A stretch of DNA of 64,000 nt from Pirellulaceae bacterium (lineage in GTDB: Bacteria; Planctomycetota; Planctomycetia; Pirellulales; Pirellulaceae). The stretch spans positions 54,360-118,359 of the forward strand of contig JAHDXO010000032.1 of assembly GCA_023382975.1 (NCBI GenBank). Reading direction: 5' to 3'. Shown piece after piece: positions 1 through 7,662 of this stretch (position 1 is its first letter; each line of letters starts with the position of its first letter). A program made the position numbers and the translations under genes. Below the pieces are notes generated by a model. That model searched no databases. It was given only the letters and a program-made list of their open reading frames with translations, and had not been told where the DNA came from.

Positions 1-1006
1 AGTTCTCGCCCGCATGGTACGCGCCGGTGAAGAACAGGGCGATGGTCGGCCGCTGGGAAGCCATCGACAAGATGCTGGTCGTGAACACGCCGGTGCGTCC
101 GGGATCGTCTTCCCGCAGCGGTTGGCCCAGCTTGAGTTGGGCGGTCCACTGCAGCACTTGCATGCGTGTGTCGTCGTGGTGGAGCAAGTCGCCTTGAGCC
201 GCCTCCCGCAGCAAGTGTTGATGGACCGCCGCCAGGCCGCGGTCCAAGGCGTCGCGGCAGAGTTCCCATTGATCCGACGCCGGCAGCGGAATCCCCGCGG
301 CCTGTTGCAGCCGTTCGATCCGGTTCCACGGCATTCCCTGCCCGTAGTGCAGGATGCCGAGCGTGCTGGCGACCGACGCGTCGTACTTGTCCGGGCCCAG
401 GTCCTCCGGCGGTTCGGCAACATGCGTCTTCCCGCACGTCCCGCAACGCAAACGTTCCCGTTCGAACCGCGTGCCGCCGATCGGCGGTTGTCCGACCAGG
501 CGAACCTCGATCACCCAGTCTTTCGAACGATACAGCGTGCCGTCTTGGCACTGGGGGCAGGGATCGCCCGGGCTAAAGGCTTCGTGAGTGACAATCACCT
601 GACGGCAGCCTGTGTAGGCCGAGGCAGGAATCCGCCCATGTCCCTTCCGTGGCCGCCGCTTCCGGGATGCCTGGTCCGTGCCGGACGCTTCCGTGGAAGA
701 CGCTTCCGCGGCCGACCCTTCGCTGGCGGACATCGAATCCGGCGGCGATTCCCCACCCGGCGAGGTCTTCGGCTGCTCTGCGCCCAGCAAGTCGCGAGTC
801 CGCTCCGTGCGAGGTCCGAACAACAGGCGTCGCAGACGCTTCAGGCTCAGGTTCTTCTTCTCCAGCAAGCCCAGAACCGTACGGCTCCAGATGAGCAGCA
901 AGCGGAGCGGACGTGCCACCTCCTCTCCCAACCGCTGTTCGACCACTGCCAAGGCTCGTTCGACTTCCGCCACATCCAATTCCGTGACCGTCGCTGTCGA
1001 CGCCAT
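1..1006 (-). CDS. tnpC: IS66 family transposase TnpC, N-terminal part (cut by window edge)
   Basis: DDE transposase of an IS66-family element. The reading frame is open from an ATG at 1006 to the window edge, about 335 residues. The N-terminus is a leucine-rich helical region (EKKNLSLKRLRRLLFG) followed by a low-complexity Ser/Glu/Ala stretch. A zinc-finger-like pair of CxxC motifs (CPQC and CGTC) comes next, then the start of the catalytic core with HHDDT near residue 278, where the first catalytic Asp of IS66 transposases lies. A strong GGAGGAG sits at 1014-1020, eight bases upstream of the ATG. It is the third gene of the tnpA-tnpB-tnpC order, 187 bp downstream of tnpB. The remaining catalytic residues are outside the window, so activity cannot be judged. 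Confidence 0.93.
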   Translation of the reverse strand, partial: MASTATVTELDVAEVERALAVVEQRLGEEVARPLRLLLIWSRTVLGLLEKKNLSLKRLRRLLFGPRTERTRDLLGAEQPKTSPGGESPPDSMSASEGSAAEASSTEASGTDQASRKRRPRKGHGRIPASAYTGCRQVIVTHEAFSPGDPCPQCQDGTLYRSKDWVIEVRLVGQPPIGGTRFERERLRCGTCGKTHVAEPPEDLGPDKYDASVASTLGILHYGQGMPWNRIERLQQAAGIPLPASDQWELCRDALDRGLAAVHQHLLREAAQGDLLHHDDTRMQVLQWTAQLKLGQPLREDDPGRTGVFTTSILSMASQRPTIALFFTGAYHAGEN

Positions 1007-1193
1007 GCGCGCACTCCTCCGGCAGGCACCGCTTCCGCAGCGTGAAGCCTCCGCCTGCCAAGCCAGGACCTCTTTCCATCGCCCGCCGTCCGTCAATTTG
1101 GCAGGCGAAAACCATGAAGTGGGCAAAAGCGCAAATGGCGTGCCAAACCGGGTCGCGGCCCGGAGATTCTTTCCGGTTTTCTGGGGCGGTGCT

Positions 1194-1553
1194 TTACGCC
1201 GGCAGGGCGATCGGGCGCCACAGCGGCGCGCCCCCCGCCAAGTCGGCGTCGCCCCCAGCCAGCAACACCTGAAGTTGATGAGCCTGCAACGCGCGCGTCG
1301 GCGAGTTGCCGGAAGGCCAGTGCAGGAACCGTCCGGTCGACAGCCGCTTCTGGCACAACCAATAGCCTTGGCCGTCGTAGAGCAGGATCTTGACGGCCGT
1401 GCCCTTGCGGTTGCGGAACACAAAAGCGCAGCCGGTCATCGGATCCTGCTCCAACTGCTGGCGGCAGATGGCCGCCAAGCCATCGATCCCCTTGCGGAAG
1501 TCCACCGGCTGCGTCGCGACCAAGATCCGCATCGCGGCAGAGGTTTGGATCAC
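1194..1553 (-). CDS. tnpB: IS66 family insertion sequence accessory protein TnpB
   Basis: Small accessory protein of IS66 elements, 119 residues. The family core MRILVATQPVDFRKGIDGLAAI and the following CAFVFRNRKGTAVKILLYDGQGYWLCQKRL stretch are unmistakable. The start is set at GTG 1551-1553, which overlaps the TGA of tnpA in a GTGA arrangement. This gives the usual family length and implies translational coupling to tnpA. A longer frame from ATG 1631 would run 26 codons into tnpA and is unlikely. The role of TnpB in transposition is not well defined biochemically. Confidence 0.93.
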   Translation of the reverse strand: MIQTSAAMRILVATQPVDFRKGIDGLAAICRQQLEQDPMTGCAFVFRNRKGTAVKILLYDGQGYWLCQKRLSTGRFLHWPSGNSPTRALQAHQLQVLLAGGDADLAGGAPLWRPIALPA

Positions 1554-1963
1554 GGCGTCGCCTCCCTGCCGCACAGCGTGGCGAGCAAGCTGGCCAACTG
1601 CCCTACCGCCGAGCCCTTCAGCGAGATGCAAAGCTTCCGGCCCGAGGGCTCGGCGATTTCAACCTGGCATTCGCCGGGCGCGCCCCACGGCAGCGGCGCC
1701 AGCTCGACGAACTCCGTCGCCGCTGACTTCGGCGAACCGCTGGCCAGCCCCAGCTGTTCGACCCATTGCCGCAGTCGCTCGGCGGAAACCTGCAATTGGC
1801 GAGCCGCCTCCTCGATGCCAAGTTCCTCGGCTGCCTCCGCGGCCAGCACCCACAGTTCCCTCGGAATGCGTCCCGGCCCGCGGCAACCCCGCCGCCAGAG
1901 TTCGAATTGCCGCTTCGCCACCAGCAGTCGCTGCCCAAACACCCCGTTCGCCGTCGCTCGCAT
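1550..1963 (-). CDS. tnpA: IS66 TnpA-like accessory protein
   Basis: First gene of the IS66 operon, 137 residues. The middle part (ELGIEEAARQLQVSAERLRQWVEQLG) has a helix-turn-helix pattern typical of IS66 TnpA. The C-terminal part (VELAPLPWG...VEIAEPSGRKLCISL...LASLLATL) matches the frequent form in which the tail holds a short beta-rich segment. A GGGGAGG ribosome-binding site lies about seven bases before the ATG at 1963. Its TGA overlaps the GTG of tnpB. The gene looks intact. Confidence 0.88.
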   Translation of the reverse strand: MRATANGVFGQRLLVAKRQFELWRRGCRGPGRIPRELWVLAAEAAEELGIEEAARQLQVSAERLRQWVEQLGLASGSPKSAATEFVELAPLPWGAPGECQVEIAEPSGRKLCISLKGSAVGQLASLLATLCGREATP

Positions 1964-2050
1964 CGGTCGTCCTCCCCTTCCAAAGCAGAATCGACCGACA
2001 GTCTACCCCGACCCCCAACCAACCTTCACGCACACTTGCCGAAAGGACAC

Positions 2051-2065
2051 AATTGACGCCGAACA
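2051..2065. repeat. Isolated copy of the IS21 right-end tip
   Basis: Fifteen bases identical to the outermost 15 bases of the right end of the neighbouring IS21 element (4820-4834), in the same orientation, 45 bp outside that element's left end. The inner part of the right end is not repeated here. It may be a relic of another insertion, or chance similarity within the IS66 outer end. Confidence 0.4.
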
Positions 2066-2115
2066 TTCGCCGCCACCGCCGCAACGGTCGCTGCCGCCCG
2101 TCGCACTATCTGTAT

Positions 2116-2237
2116 GGCGTCAATTAGTTTGTCTGTGCTGGCGACAATTAGAAGTGACGAGGCGGGGAGGTGCTAGCAGTGTTTTGTTCGGGCGTGGGCG
2201 ACAATTAGAACGACCGAGGCAAGGTGGGTGCTAGCAC
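2116..2237 (+). repeat. IS21 left-end multiple transposase-binding repeats
   Basis: Three related boxes lie in the left end: GGCGTCAATTAG at 2116-2127, and GCGACAATTAGA at 2141-2152 and at 2198-2209. The last two head imperfect 40-bp direct repeats (about 2141-2180 and 2198-2237) that each end in a GTGCTAGCA-like motif. Repeated boxes of this kind are known to bind the IS21 transposase. Confidence 0.75.
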
Positions 2238-2384
2238 GGCGGGGAGGCTGTTCCGCGACCAGGCGAAGAACCAGATTGTGGAGAAATCGTTGATTTGACG
2301 GGAGTCCGCGGGAATTGGAATTCCCTCGGCGGCCCGATTTGTGGCAGGTTGTCGCAAGCTTTTTACCCCCCAAGGAGGCTTGCG

Positions 2385-3890
2385 ATGCTCAAGGATGAAA
2401 AGGCGGGCAGGATGTTCTCGATGCTTCACCGGGGACAGTCTGTCACCGAGATTGCACGGAGTCTCGAGATGAGTGAACGGACGATTCGGAAGTACCGCGA
2501 TGCGGGGATCCTTCCTAGCCAACAGCCGCAGCAGCCGCGGGAGTATCGAACGCGGCCTGATCCGTTGGAGCCGTATTGGCCCGAGATCGAGGAACTGTTG
2601 CACCGGGATCCTCAACTCCGGCCCTTTGCCTTGCTCGATTGGCTGAAACAGAAATACAATCCGCCGCTCGGCGCGGCCGGAGAGATCGTGATCGGCGACT
2701 CGATTCGACGGACTTTGGAGCGGCGCGTGCAGCAGTGGAAACTGCAACAGGATGTCCAACGCGAAGTGACGTTCCCGCAGACGCATCATCCGGGAGACGT
2801 GCTCGCGTTTGACTTTGTCGTGCTGAACGGCCTTGGGGTCACTCTCGGAGGCCGGCCCTTCGACCACTTGCTGTTCCACGCGGTGTTCACGTATTCCAAT
2901 TGGGAATCCGTCCACCTTTGTCACTCGGAGTCCTTCGAGGCCTTGGCGACGGGTCTTCAAGACGCCTTGCACTTGGCGGGGGGCGTTCCTCGGCGGGTTC
3001 GCAGCGACAGCCTTTCCGCCGCCGTCAACAATCTCTCCCAGGACAAGGCCTTCGCCAAGCAGTACCAAGCGTTGCTCGATCATTACGGCCTGCAGGGCCA
3101 TCGGATCAACGTCCGCAAGCCGCAGGAGAACGGGGATGTGGAGTCGTCGCACGGGCATCTGAAAACGTGGCTTGACCAAGCCCTGCGAGTGCGTGGGAGT
3201 CGTGACTTCACGGACGAGCAAGAGTACCTGACGTTCCTGCGGCAGGTCGTGGCGCGCCGGAACGAAGCGCGTGCGGTCCCCTTCCGGAAAGAATGCGAAG
3301 CCTTGACGCGACTGCCTGGGCAACGCATCCCCACGTTCACGTCCACGCGCGTGACGGTCAAATCGGATTGCCTCCTGCATGTGCGGCGAAACGTGTATTC
3401 CGTCAGCAGCAAGTACATCGGCCTGAAGTTGGACGTGCTGATCCACCAGGACCATCTGGAACTCTGGTATCAGAACCAGTGCCTGGAACGTCTGCCGAGA
3501 CTGTTTGGCCAGGGCAAAGAGCGGATCGACTTTCGCCACGTGATCGACTCCCTGATCCGCAAGCCGCGCGTTTGTCAACTATCAATACGTCCACCATCTG
3601 TACCCCACCACGCGGTTTCGGATGGCCTACGATCAGTTACTTTCCAGGCACGGCGAGCGGACGGCGGTCAAGCAGTACCTGAAGATCTTGCAGGCCGCCA
3701 AGCAGGAAGGTCTGGACCTGGTGGACGACGTGCTGCGCTGGTTCCTGGCGGAAGGCAAGGCCATCGCGGCCCCAGGAATTCTGGACGCGGTCCAAAGCAG
3801 GCAAGCGATCCCCGAGCCGACGGCGGTGACCGTCGAGTCGCCGGATCTGGAAGTGTTTGATTCTCTCCTCTCACACAAGGAAGTGTACGA
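2385..3890 (+). pseudogene. istA: IS21 transposase IstA, frameshifted
   Basis: IS21-type DDE transposase. The start ATG at 2385 has an AAGGAGG at 2372-2378. The protein begins with a helix-turn-helix (SVTEIARSLEMSERTIRKYRDAG). The catalytic core follows (DVLAFDFVV, RVRSDSLSAAVN, QENGDVESSHGHLK), then a C-terminal Mu-type beta region (VYSVSSKYIGLKLDVLI). At about 3568-3575, just after SLIRKP, the frame breaks. The family-like continuation VNYQYVHHLYPTTRFRMAYDQLL lies in another forward frame and continues to about FDSLLSHKEV before istB. Loss of two bases or gain of one would explain it. The natural stop is unclear. A sequencing error or programmed frameshift cannot be excluded, but decay is the simplest reading. 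Confidence 0.8.
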
Positions 3891-4771
3891 TGAACAGACC
3901 ACCGAGACCGACGACCACGAAGTCGGCCAGTCCCGCGCGAGCCTCGAAGAAACCTGTCGCGTCGACGCCCAGTTCGCGGCCTACGACCGACATCGAGAAG
4001 CTGTCGGAGCAACTGAAGGCCTTGCGTCTGCCGATCTTTCGGGAACAGCATCCCCTGGTTGCCCAACAGGCGGCGCGGGAAGGCTGGACGCACCTCCAAT
4101 TCCTGGCGGAACTGACGAGCAAGGAATGCCAAGCCCGCCACCAGAACCGCATCGAGCGATTGATGCGGAACTCGAACTTGTTGGCGGGGAAGACCTGGGA
4201 ACAATTCCGCTGGTCGCGTCTTCCGCTGCAGGTGAGACAGCAATTCGAGACCTTGCGCAGCGGCGGGTTCCTGGACCGTCAGGACAATCTGCTGATCTTC
4301 GGGAGGCCCGGTTCCGGGAAGACCAACCTGCTGTGTGCCTTGGGCGACCAACTGGTCCGGCAAGGCCGTTCGGTCTGCTTCACCACCTGCCAACTGCTCG
4401 TCCAGGAACTGCTGCGAGCCAAACGCGATCTGCGTCTGGAGCGGCTCCTCAAGACGCTCCGCAAGTACGAGGCCCTGATCATCGACGACCTGGGCTATGT
4501 CCAGCAGAGCCGCGAAGAGATGGAAGTCCTGTTCACGCTGTTGGCCGAGCGGTACGAACGCGGGAGTGTGCTCTTGAGCAGCAACCTGCCGTTCTCCAAA
4601 TGGGAGCAGATCTTCAAAGACCCCATGACCACGGCCGCGGCGATCGATCGCTTGATCCATCACTCCGTGATCATCGAGTTGAACCTCCAGAGTTATCGAC
4701 TCGAAGAGGCGCAGCAGAAGAACGCCCCAGCCGCCGCGCAGGAATCAACGCCTGGCTCCGAGCCATCCTGA
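3890..4771 (+). CDS. istB: IS21-like helper ATPase IstB
   Basis: AAA+ ATPase that helps the IstA transposase, 293 residues. A Walker A motif (GRPGSGKTN) and a Walker B motif (ALIIDDLGYV) are present. A sensor-like region (GSVLLSSNLPFSKWEQIF) and the C-terminal ATAAIDRLIHHS-type segment (TTAAAIDRLIHHSVII) complete the family pattern. The start is set at ATG 3890 because an AAGGA lies about ten bases upstream. A longer frame from 3857 would add eleven residues without a clear ribosome-binding site. The gene appears intact although its partner istA is broken. Confidence 0.92.
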   Translation: MNRPPRPTTTKSASPARASKKPVASTPSSRPTTDIEKLSEQLKALRLPIFREQHPLVAQQAAREGWTHLQFLAELTSKECQARHQNRIERLMRNSNLLAGKTWEQFRWSRLPLQVRQQFETLRSGGFLDRQDNLLIFGRPGSGKTNLLCALGDQLVRQGRSVCFTTCQLLVQELLRAKRDLRLERLLKTLRKYEALIIDDLGYVQQSREEMEVLFTLLAERYERGSVLLSSNLPFSKWEQIFKDPMTTAAAIDRLIHHSVIIELNLQSYRLEEAQQKNAPAAAQESTPGSEPS

Positions 4772-4793
4772 ATCCCGACTTTCCCTCGGACCG

Positions 4794-4834
4794 TCTAATT
4801 GTCGCTAAAGTACACTGCTAATTGACGCCGAACA
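4794..4834 (-). repeat. IS21 right-end transposase-binding repeats
   Basis: The complement of GCGACAATTAGA at 4794-4805 and of GGCGTCAATTAG at 4818-4829, ending in ACA at 4834. These match the outer two boxes of the left end in inverted orientation with nearly the same spacing. Confidence 0.75.
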
Positions 4835-4885
4835 ACCATCCACCCGCCAGTGCGAACTTCAAGATTTTGTAGCTCTGCCGAAACG

Positions 4886-5425
4886 TCATGTTCGCAAAAG
4901 AGTGTGCCTTATTGTCGCGACGGTTTCTTCGACGGGCTTCGCGCCATCAACAAGTAGATCGGCTATGTCGGGCAGCCTGGATTTGACATCGACCTCCGTA
5001 GAGTGGTTCTCAATGTCTGCGAGCATCTCGGGATTCAGCTTCGCTCGTCGAGCACGGGCGAGGTGCAGATCATTATCGACAGCGATGTAGACAAGCACGA
5101 ACTTCAGAGGCAAAACGATTTCACGCAGGTGCTTCACGGCTTCCAAGTGGCGAACTCCGCCTATTACTATCGGCATCCCAGATCGCCAGTTCGCCGCATT
5201 GAGAACCCCGCGGCAAAACACGGGCCAGCCCTCCCCGATCAAGGATTCACCAATTCTCTGGAGAACAACTCGCGATTGCGGATCTTGTTTTTCCCGGACA
5301 GCGACGCGTCGAACATAGTCGCCGAAGGATGCATACGCCCAGCCCAGCGAGTCTGCGGTCGCTGACGCAATGGTCGTCTTGCCGCTCATAATTCGGCCCG
5401 AGAAGGCGATCGCGCATGGTTTCAT
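4886..5425 (-). CDS. P-loop nucleotide kinase-like protein (AAA/dNMP-kinase type)
   Basis: A 179-residue P-loop NTPase and the last gene of the six-gene operon. The start is set at the ATG at 5423-5425, which overlaps the TGA of the ASCH gene as ATGA. The frame could also start at 5434 or 5473. The protein opens MKPCAIAFSGRIMSGKTT, a Walker A of form GxxxxGKT at residues 10-17. SFGDYVRR, SRVVLQRIGESLIGEGW and a late LARARRAKL segment recall the acceptor-site and lid regions of dephospho-CoA kinase, adenylate kinase or phage deoxynucleotide kinases. Phosphorylation of a nucleotide-like molecule is therefore likely, but the substrate is unknown. The IS21 element begins about 50 bp beyond its stop. 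Confidence 0.75.
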   Translation of the reverse strand: MKPCAIAFSGRIMSGKTTIASATADSLGWAYASFGDYVRRVAVREKQDPQSRVVLQRIGESLIGEGWPVFCRGVLNAANWRSGMPIVIGGVRHLEAVKHLREIVLPLKFVLVYIAVDNDLHLARARRAKLNPEMLADIENHSTEVDVKSRLPDIADLLVDGAKPVEETVATIRHTLLRT

Positions 5426-5946
5426 TCGTTCCATAGGGACATTTGCCGAGATCGTCTTCGAAGCACAACCCACCCACGACGATCGCTCTTGCCGACGTAG
5501 ACCGGAGCAATCGATTGGACGTGGTCAAGTCGCATCAAAGTTGCAAACGAGGCATTTGACCGTTCTGCCCAAAATTCAGGGTCTTGAGCGCACAATGCGT
5601 CAGAAAAGACCGACTGAAGTTCGCACAGTGATTCAGGATCAATATGATAAGACCACACTTGACTGATCCTGCCAATCCCAACGATGGGCCCACCAGTGCC
5701 CTTCAATAGCAGCACATCGCCAACACCAACTCTACGGTAGGGCGGAATTCGTTTCACCGAGAACCGCGATTCAACCGTCTTTTGACCATCAAGGATGTAG
5801 CTGAGGTAGGGCTCAAGGAAGACGGCAAGGTGCGTTGACACCTCTGGTGGATAGTCAAATGCAAAATTCGTCAAATACGACTGCCAGAACTCATTCGACT
5901 GGACCGCGTCGCGGACAGTTTCAAGCAGCTTCAGGTCTACGGACAT
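5422..5946 (-). CDS. ASCH (PUA-like) domain protein
   Basis: A 174-residue protein. The N-terminal 40 residues are helical. The centre has the PUA-like ASCH fold signature: HLAVFLEPYLSYILDGQKTVESRFSVKRIPPYRRVGVGDVLLLK followed by GPIVGIGRISQVW. The C-terminus (SIAPVYVGKSDRRGWVVLR) would close the barrel. ASCH domains bind or process RNA or modified nucleosides, and one family member, YqfB, hydrolyses N4-acetylcytidine. The start ATG at 5946 has GGAGAG six bases upstream; longer versions run into the radical SAM gene. Its TGA overlaps the kinase ATG, so the two are translationally coupled. Confidence 0.78.
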   Translation of the reverse strand: MSVDLKLLETVRDAVQSNEFWQSYLTNFAFDYPPEVSTHLAVFLEPYLSYILDGQKTVESRFSVKRIPPYRRVGVGDVLLLKGTGGPIVGIGRISQVWSYHIDPESLCELQSVFSDALCAQDPEFWAERSNASFATLMRLDHVQSIAPVYVGKSDRRGWVVLRRRSRQMSLWNE

Positions 5947-6041
5947 TGGAACTCTCCGAGCATCCGTGATCAGGCTTCCGCACATCCTGCTCGAGTCAGA
6001 AACGGCGATCTTGTACTGAAGGCGACTGTTACTTTTTTTGG

Positions 6042-7043
6042 TCACGTCAACGCCACTTCCGTGATCATAAGACTTCGTTCCACTGCTGAGAATCGGCCTG
6101 CCAATTCCTCCTGCCACAATTCGATCGCTCGGTGCTGATTATCCATAGCTCGTTGGTGTTCGGCGGTTCGACGCTTGCCCATCGGAGAGAACTGTCTGAT
6201 TTCCAACGGAACTACTCGCAGCGGGAAATTGCTGTGGATGATCTGAAGATCGTCCACGAATTTTTTCATGTCGTCTCGAAGTCGGCCAGTCGCCGGAGTT
6301 GTGAATGTGGCGTAGCCGTAGAGGTCGATGTCGAGTTCGAAATATCGCCGGACTAGCTCGAATTGGCGACGAAACAACTCCCTCGGTGCGCCAGTGTTGT
6401 ATTCGAATGACTCGCAGTTGAATCCCTTGAAACAGCAGACCTTGCCATAGTTCTTAAAGCCCGTGACCAATTTGATGTCCTCGTCCTTAAGAAACCGCCA
6501 GAAGAAGTCCGTACTCAGATTGTCATCGGACCAAAGGTAAACGGAATCCTCCAGCTCCCGACGTTGTAGTTCCCGCATCATCCACGGAACCCACTCCGGC
6601 GTTAGATCCGGTTGCCCTCCCGAAAGATCAATTACACTTGGACGAGATGGTTCGTCCAAAAAAAGCGAGACGAGATCCGCAGCGCTCATCCACGACGCAT
6701 TGGATTCACAGGCGTTGAGCAGGGAACGAGGTACATAACAGTACCAGCACGCAAAATTGCACACTGCGACTTGAAACACCTGAACTTGCAGAAGATCCGT
6801 TGGCTGCGTAGCCAGTGCTTTGCAGGCAGGATCAATGGGTAACGGATTGGGTGGCCACCCATCGCTCGTTGCCCGTCGGAAGTGGTGAATCCTCCCAAAA
6901 CCATCGCAGTTGGCGGGTTTGGTCAGATCCCCCTCTTGCTCGCTACCAATGATGTTGGCCACCAGCAGTCGTCGATTCGCTAGGTCGATCGAACGTTCGC
7001 GCAATAATAGTGAATGCTGCTCTGTTACAACCGCACTAGCCAT
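6042..7043 (-). CDS. Radical SAM protein
   Basis: A 333-residue radical S-adenosylmethionine enzyme. The iron-sulfur motif CxxxCxxC is explicit: C95, C99 and C102 in VAVCNFACWYCYV. The SAM-binding GG-type strand follows as VIDLSGGQPDLTPEW. The rest keeps a TIM-barrel-like rhythm (VYLWSDDN, KLVTGFKNYG, DLYGYATFTTP, RVVPLEIRQFSP). About 90 residues precede the cluster, which is long and may bind a partner. There is no obvious SPASM cysteine array. The motif differs from the CNxxCxFCF form of viperins, so it is not called one. It lies 10 bp after the DUF4186 gene and 95 bp before the ASCH gene. The substrate is unknown; the neighbours point to a nucleotide-like one. Confidence 0.85.
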   Translation of the reverse strand: MASAVVTEQHSLLLRERSIDLANRRLLVANIIGSEQEGDLTKPANCDGFGRIHHFRRATSDGWPPNPLPIDPACKALATQPTDLLQVQVFQVAVCNFACWYCYVPRSLLNACESNASWMSAADLVSLFLDEPSRPSVIDLSGGQPDLTPEWVPWMMRELQRRELEDSVYLWSDDNLSTDFFWRFLKDEDIKLVTGFKNYGKVCCFKGFNCESFEYNTGAPRELFRRQFELVRRYFELDIDLYGYATFTTPATGRLRDDMKKFVDDLQIIHSNFPLRVVPLEIRQFSPMGKRRTAEHQRAMDNQHRAIELWQEELAGRFSAVERSLMITEVALT

Positions 7044-7053
7044 CGCTTGCTAC

Positions 7054-7659
7054 CTACTTCGACATCCGAATCGGCGGAACATTCTCACCGCCCGACGAGA
7101 GATCCGGGAGACGCTCCAGAAGGTACGACATCGCCAGTTCCGTGAGGTACTCAATCTCGTCATCCGTCAGGCTGCGGTTCTGAGGAATGCCGTGCCAGTA
7201 TTCGATACACTTGCGACAACACGATGCAGTCGCATGTTGCGCGTAGTGAATTGGATTGCCCGATCCTGCCATCGGAGTTTGCCGACCGTCGAATGGATCA
7301 TTTGCTCTACCCACTGACTTCCGCAGGCGCGAACGCACAGCATCATAAAGCCCGGATACGCCCTTTCGCCGAGCATAGTTTACTGCCTTTTGGTCAATTT
7401 CTATGTGCCAGAAGTGATGGCGGATCATCTCAAACTTCAGCGCCGTAAAGGTGTACGAAGCATCCGTCAGATCCTTCTCATAAACTCGAGGCCAGTCCAC
7501 TAACCTCGCCCCGCATTCACGACAAGCCCCCACTTGGTTGACAGCCTTCATCTGTTTCGTTGCGCGAAAGCAGTGCAGGTCGTTTTCACAATCGCTGCTG
7601 GTACACGTGACTTTCAATGGCGTTGGGCCCAAGTCGACAAGTTTCTTCTTCCGTGCCAT
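7054..7659 (-). CDS. Zinc-ribbon DUF4186-type protein
   Basis: A 201-residue protein of unknown function. An N-terminal zinc ribbon is suggested by CTSSDC and ACRECGARLV. The C-terminal half matches the DUF4186 pattern as I know it: FDGRQTPMAGSGNPIHYAQHATASCCRKCIEYWHGIPQNRSLTDDEIEYL. Its invariant-looking cysteines and histidines (AQHAT, CCRKC, WHGIP) suggest a second metal site. It starts three bases after the stop of the XRE/protease gene and is followed ten bases later by the radical SAM gene, so co-translation is likely. A nucleic-acid or metal-binding role is an inference only. Confidence 0.72.
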   Translation of the reverse strand: MARKKKLVDLGPTPLKVTCTSSDCENDLHCFRATKQMKAVNQVGACRECGARLVDWPRVYEKDLTDASYTFTALKFEMIRHHFWHIEIDQKAVNYARRKGVSGLYDAVRSRLRKSVGRANDPFDGRQTPMAGSGNPIHYAQHATASCCRKCIEYWHGIPQNRSLTDDEIEYLTELAMSYLLERLPDLSSGGENVPPIRMSK

Positions 7660-7662
7660 TCT

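Larger units (their letters stand above)
1..2050 (-). mobile_element. IS66-family insertion sequence (partial, approximate outer end)
   Basis: Minus-strand tnpA, tnpB and tnpC in the standard IS66 order with a GTGA overlap between the first two. The tnpC side lies beyond position 1, so the two terminal inverted repeats cannot be compared and the end near 2050 is only an estimate. The 87 bp between tnpA and that estimate hold no gene. Confidence 0.75.
2111..4834 (+). mobile_element. IS21-family insertion sequence with frameshifted istA
   Basis: Bounded by imperfect inverted ends, TGTATGGCGTCAATTAG on the left and the complement of TGTTCGGCGTCAATTAG on the right. Each end also has an inner GCGACAATTAGA box. 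It carries istA and istB in the usual order. No convincing target-site duplication is visible in the flanks. istA is frameshifted, so the copy is probably not autonomous, although istB is intact. It sits about 50 bp from the 3' end of the six-gene minus-strand operon. Confidence 0.87.

Noticed and set aside
3622..4821. Long plus-strand frame overlapping istB (399 codons)
   Set aside because: Only its first part continues istA; past about 3890 it is a shadow of istB with unlikely composition.
6042..7043. Calling the radical SAM protein a prokaryotic viperin
   Set aside because: The cluster motif and following residues differ from viperins; only the nearby kinase is suggestive.
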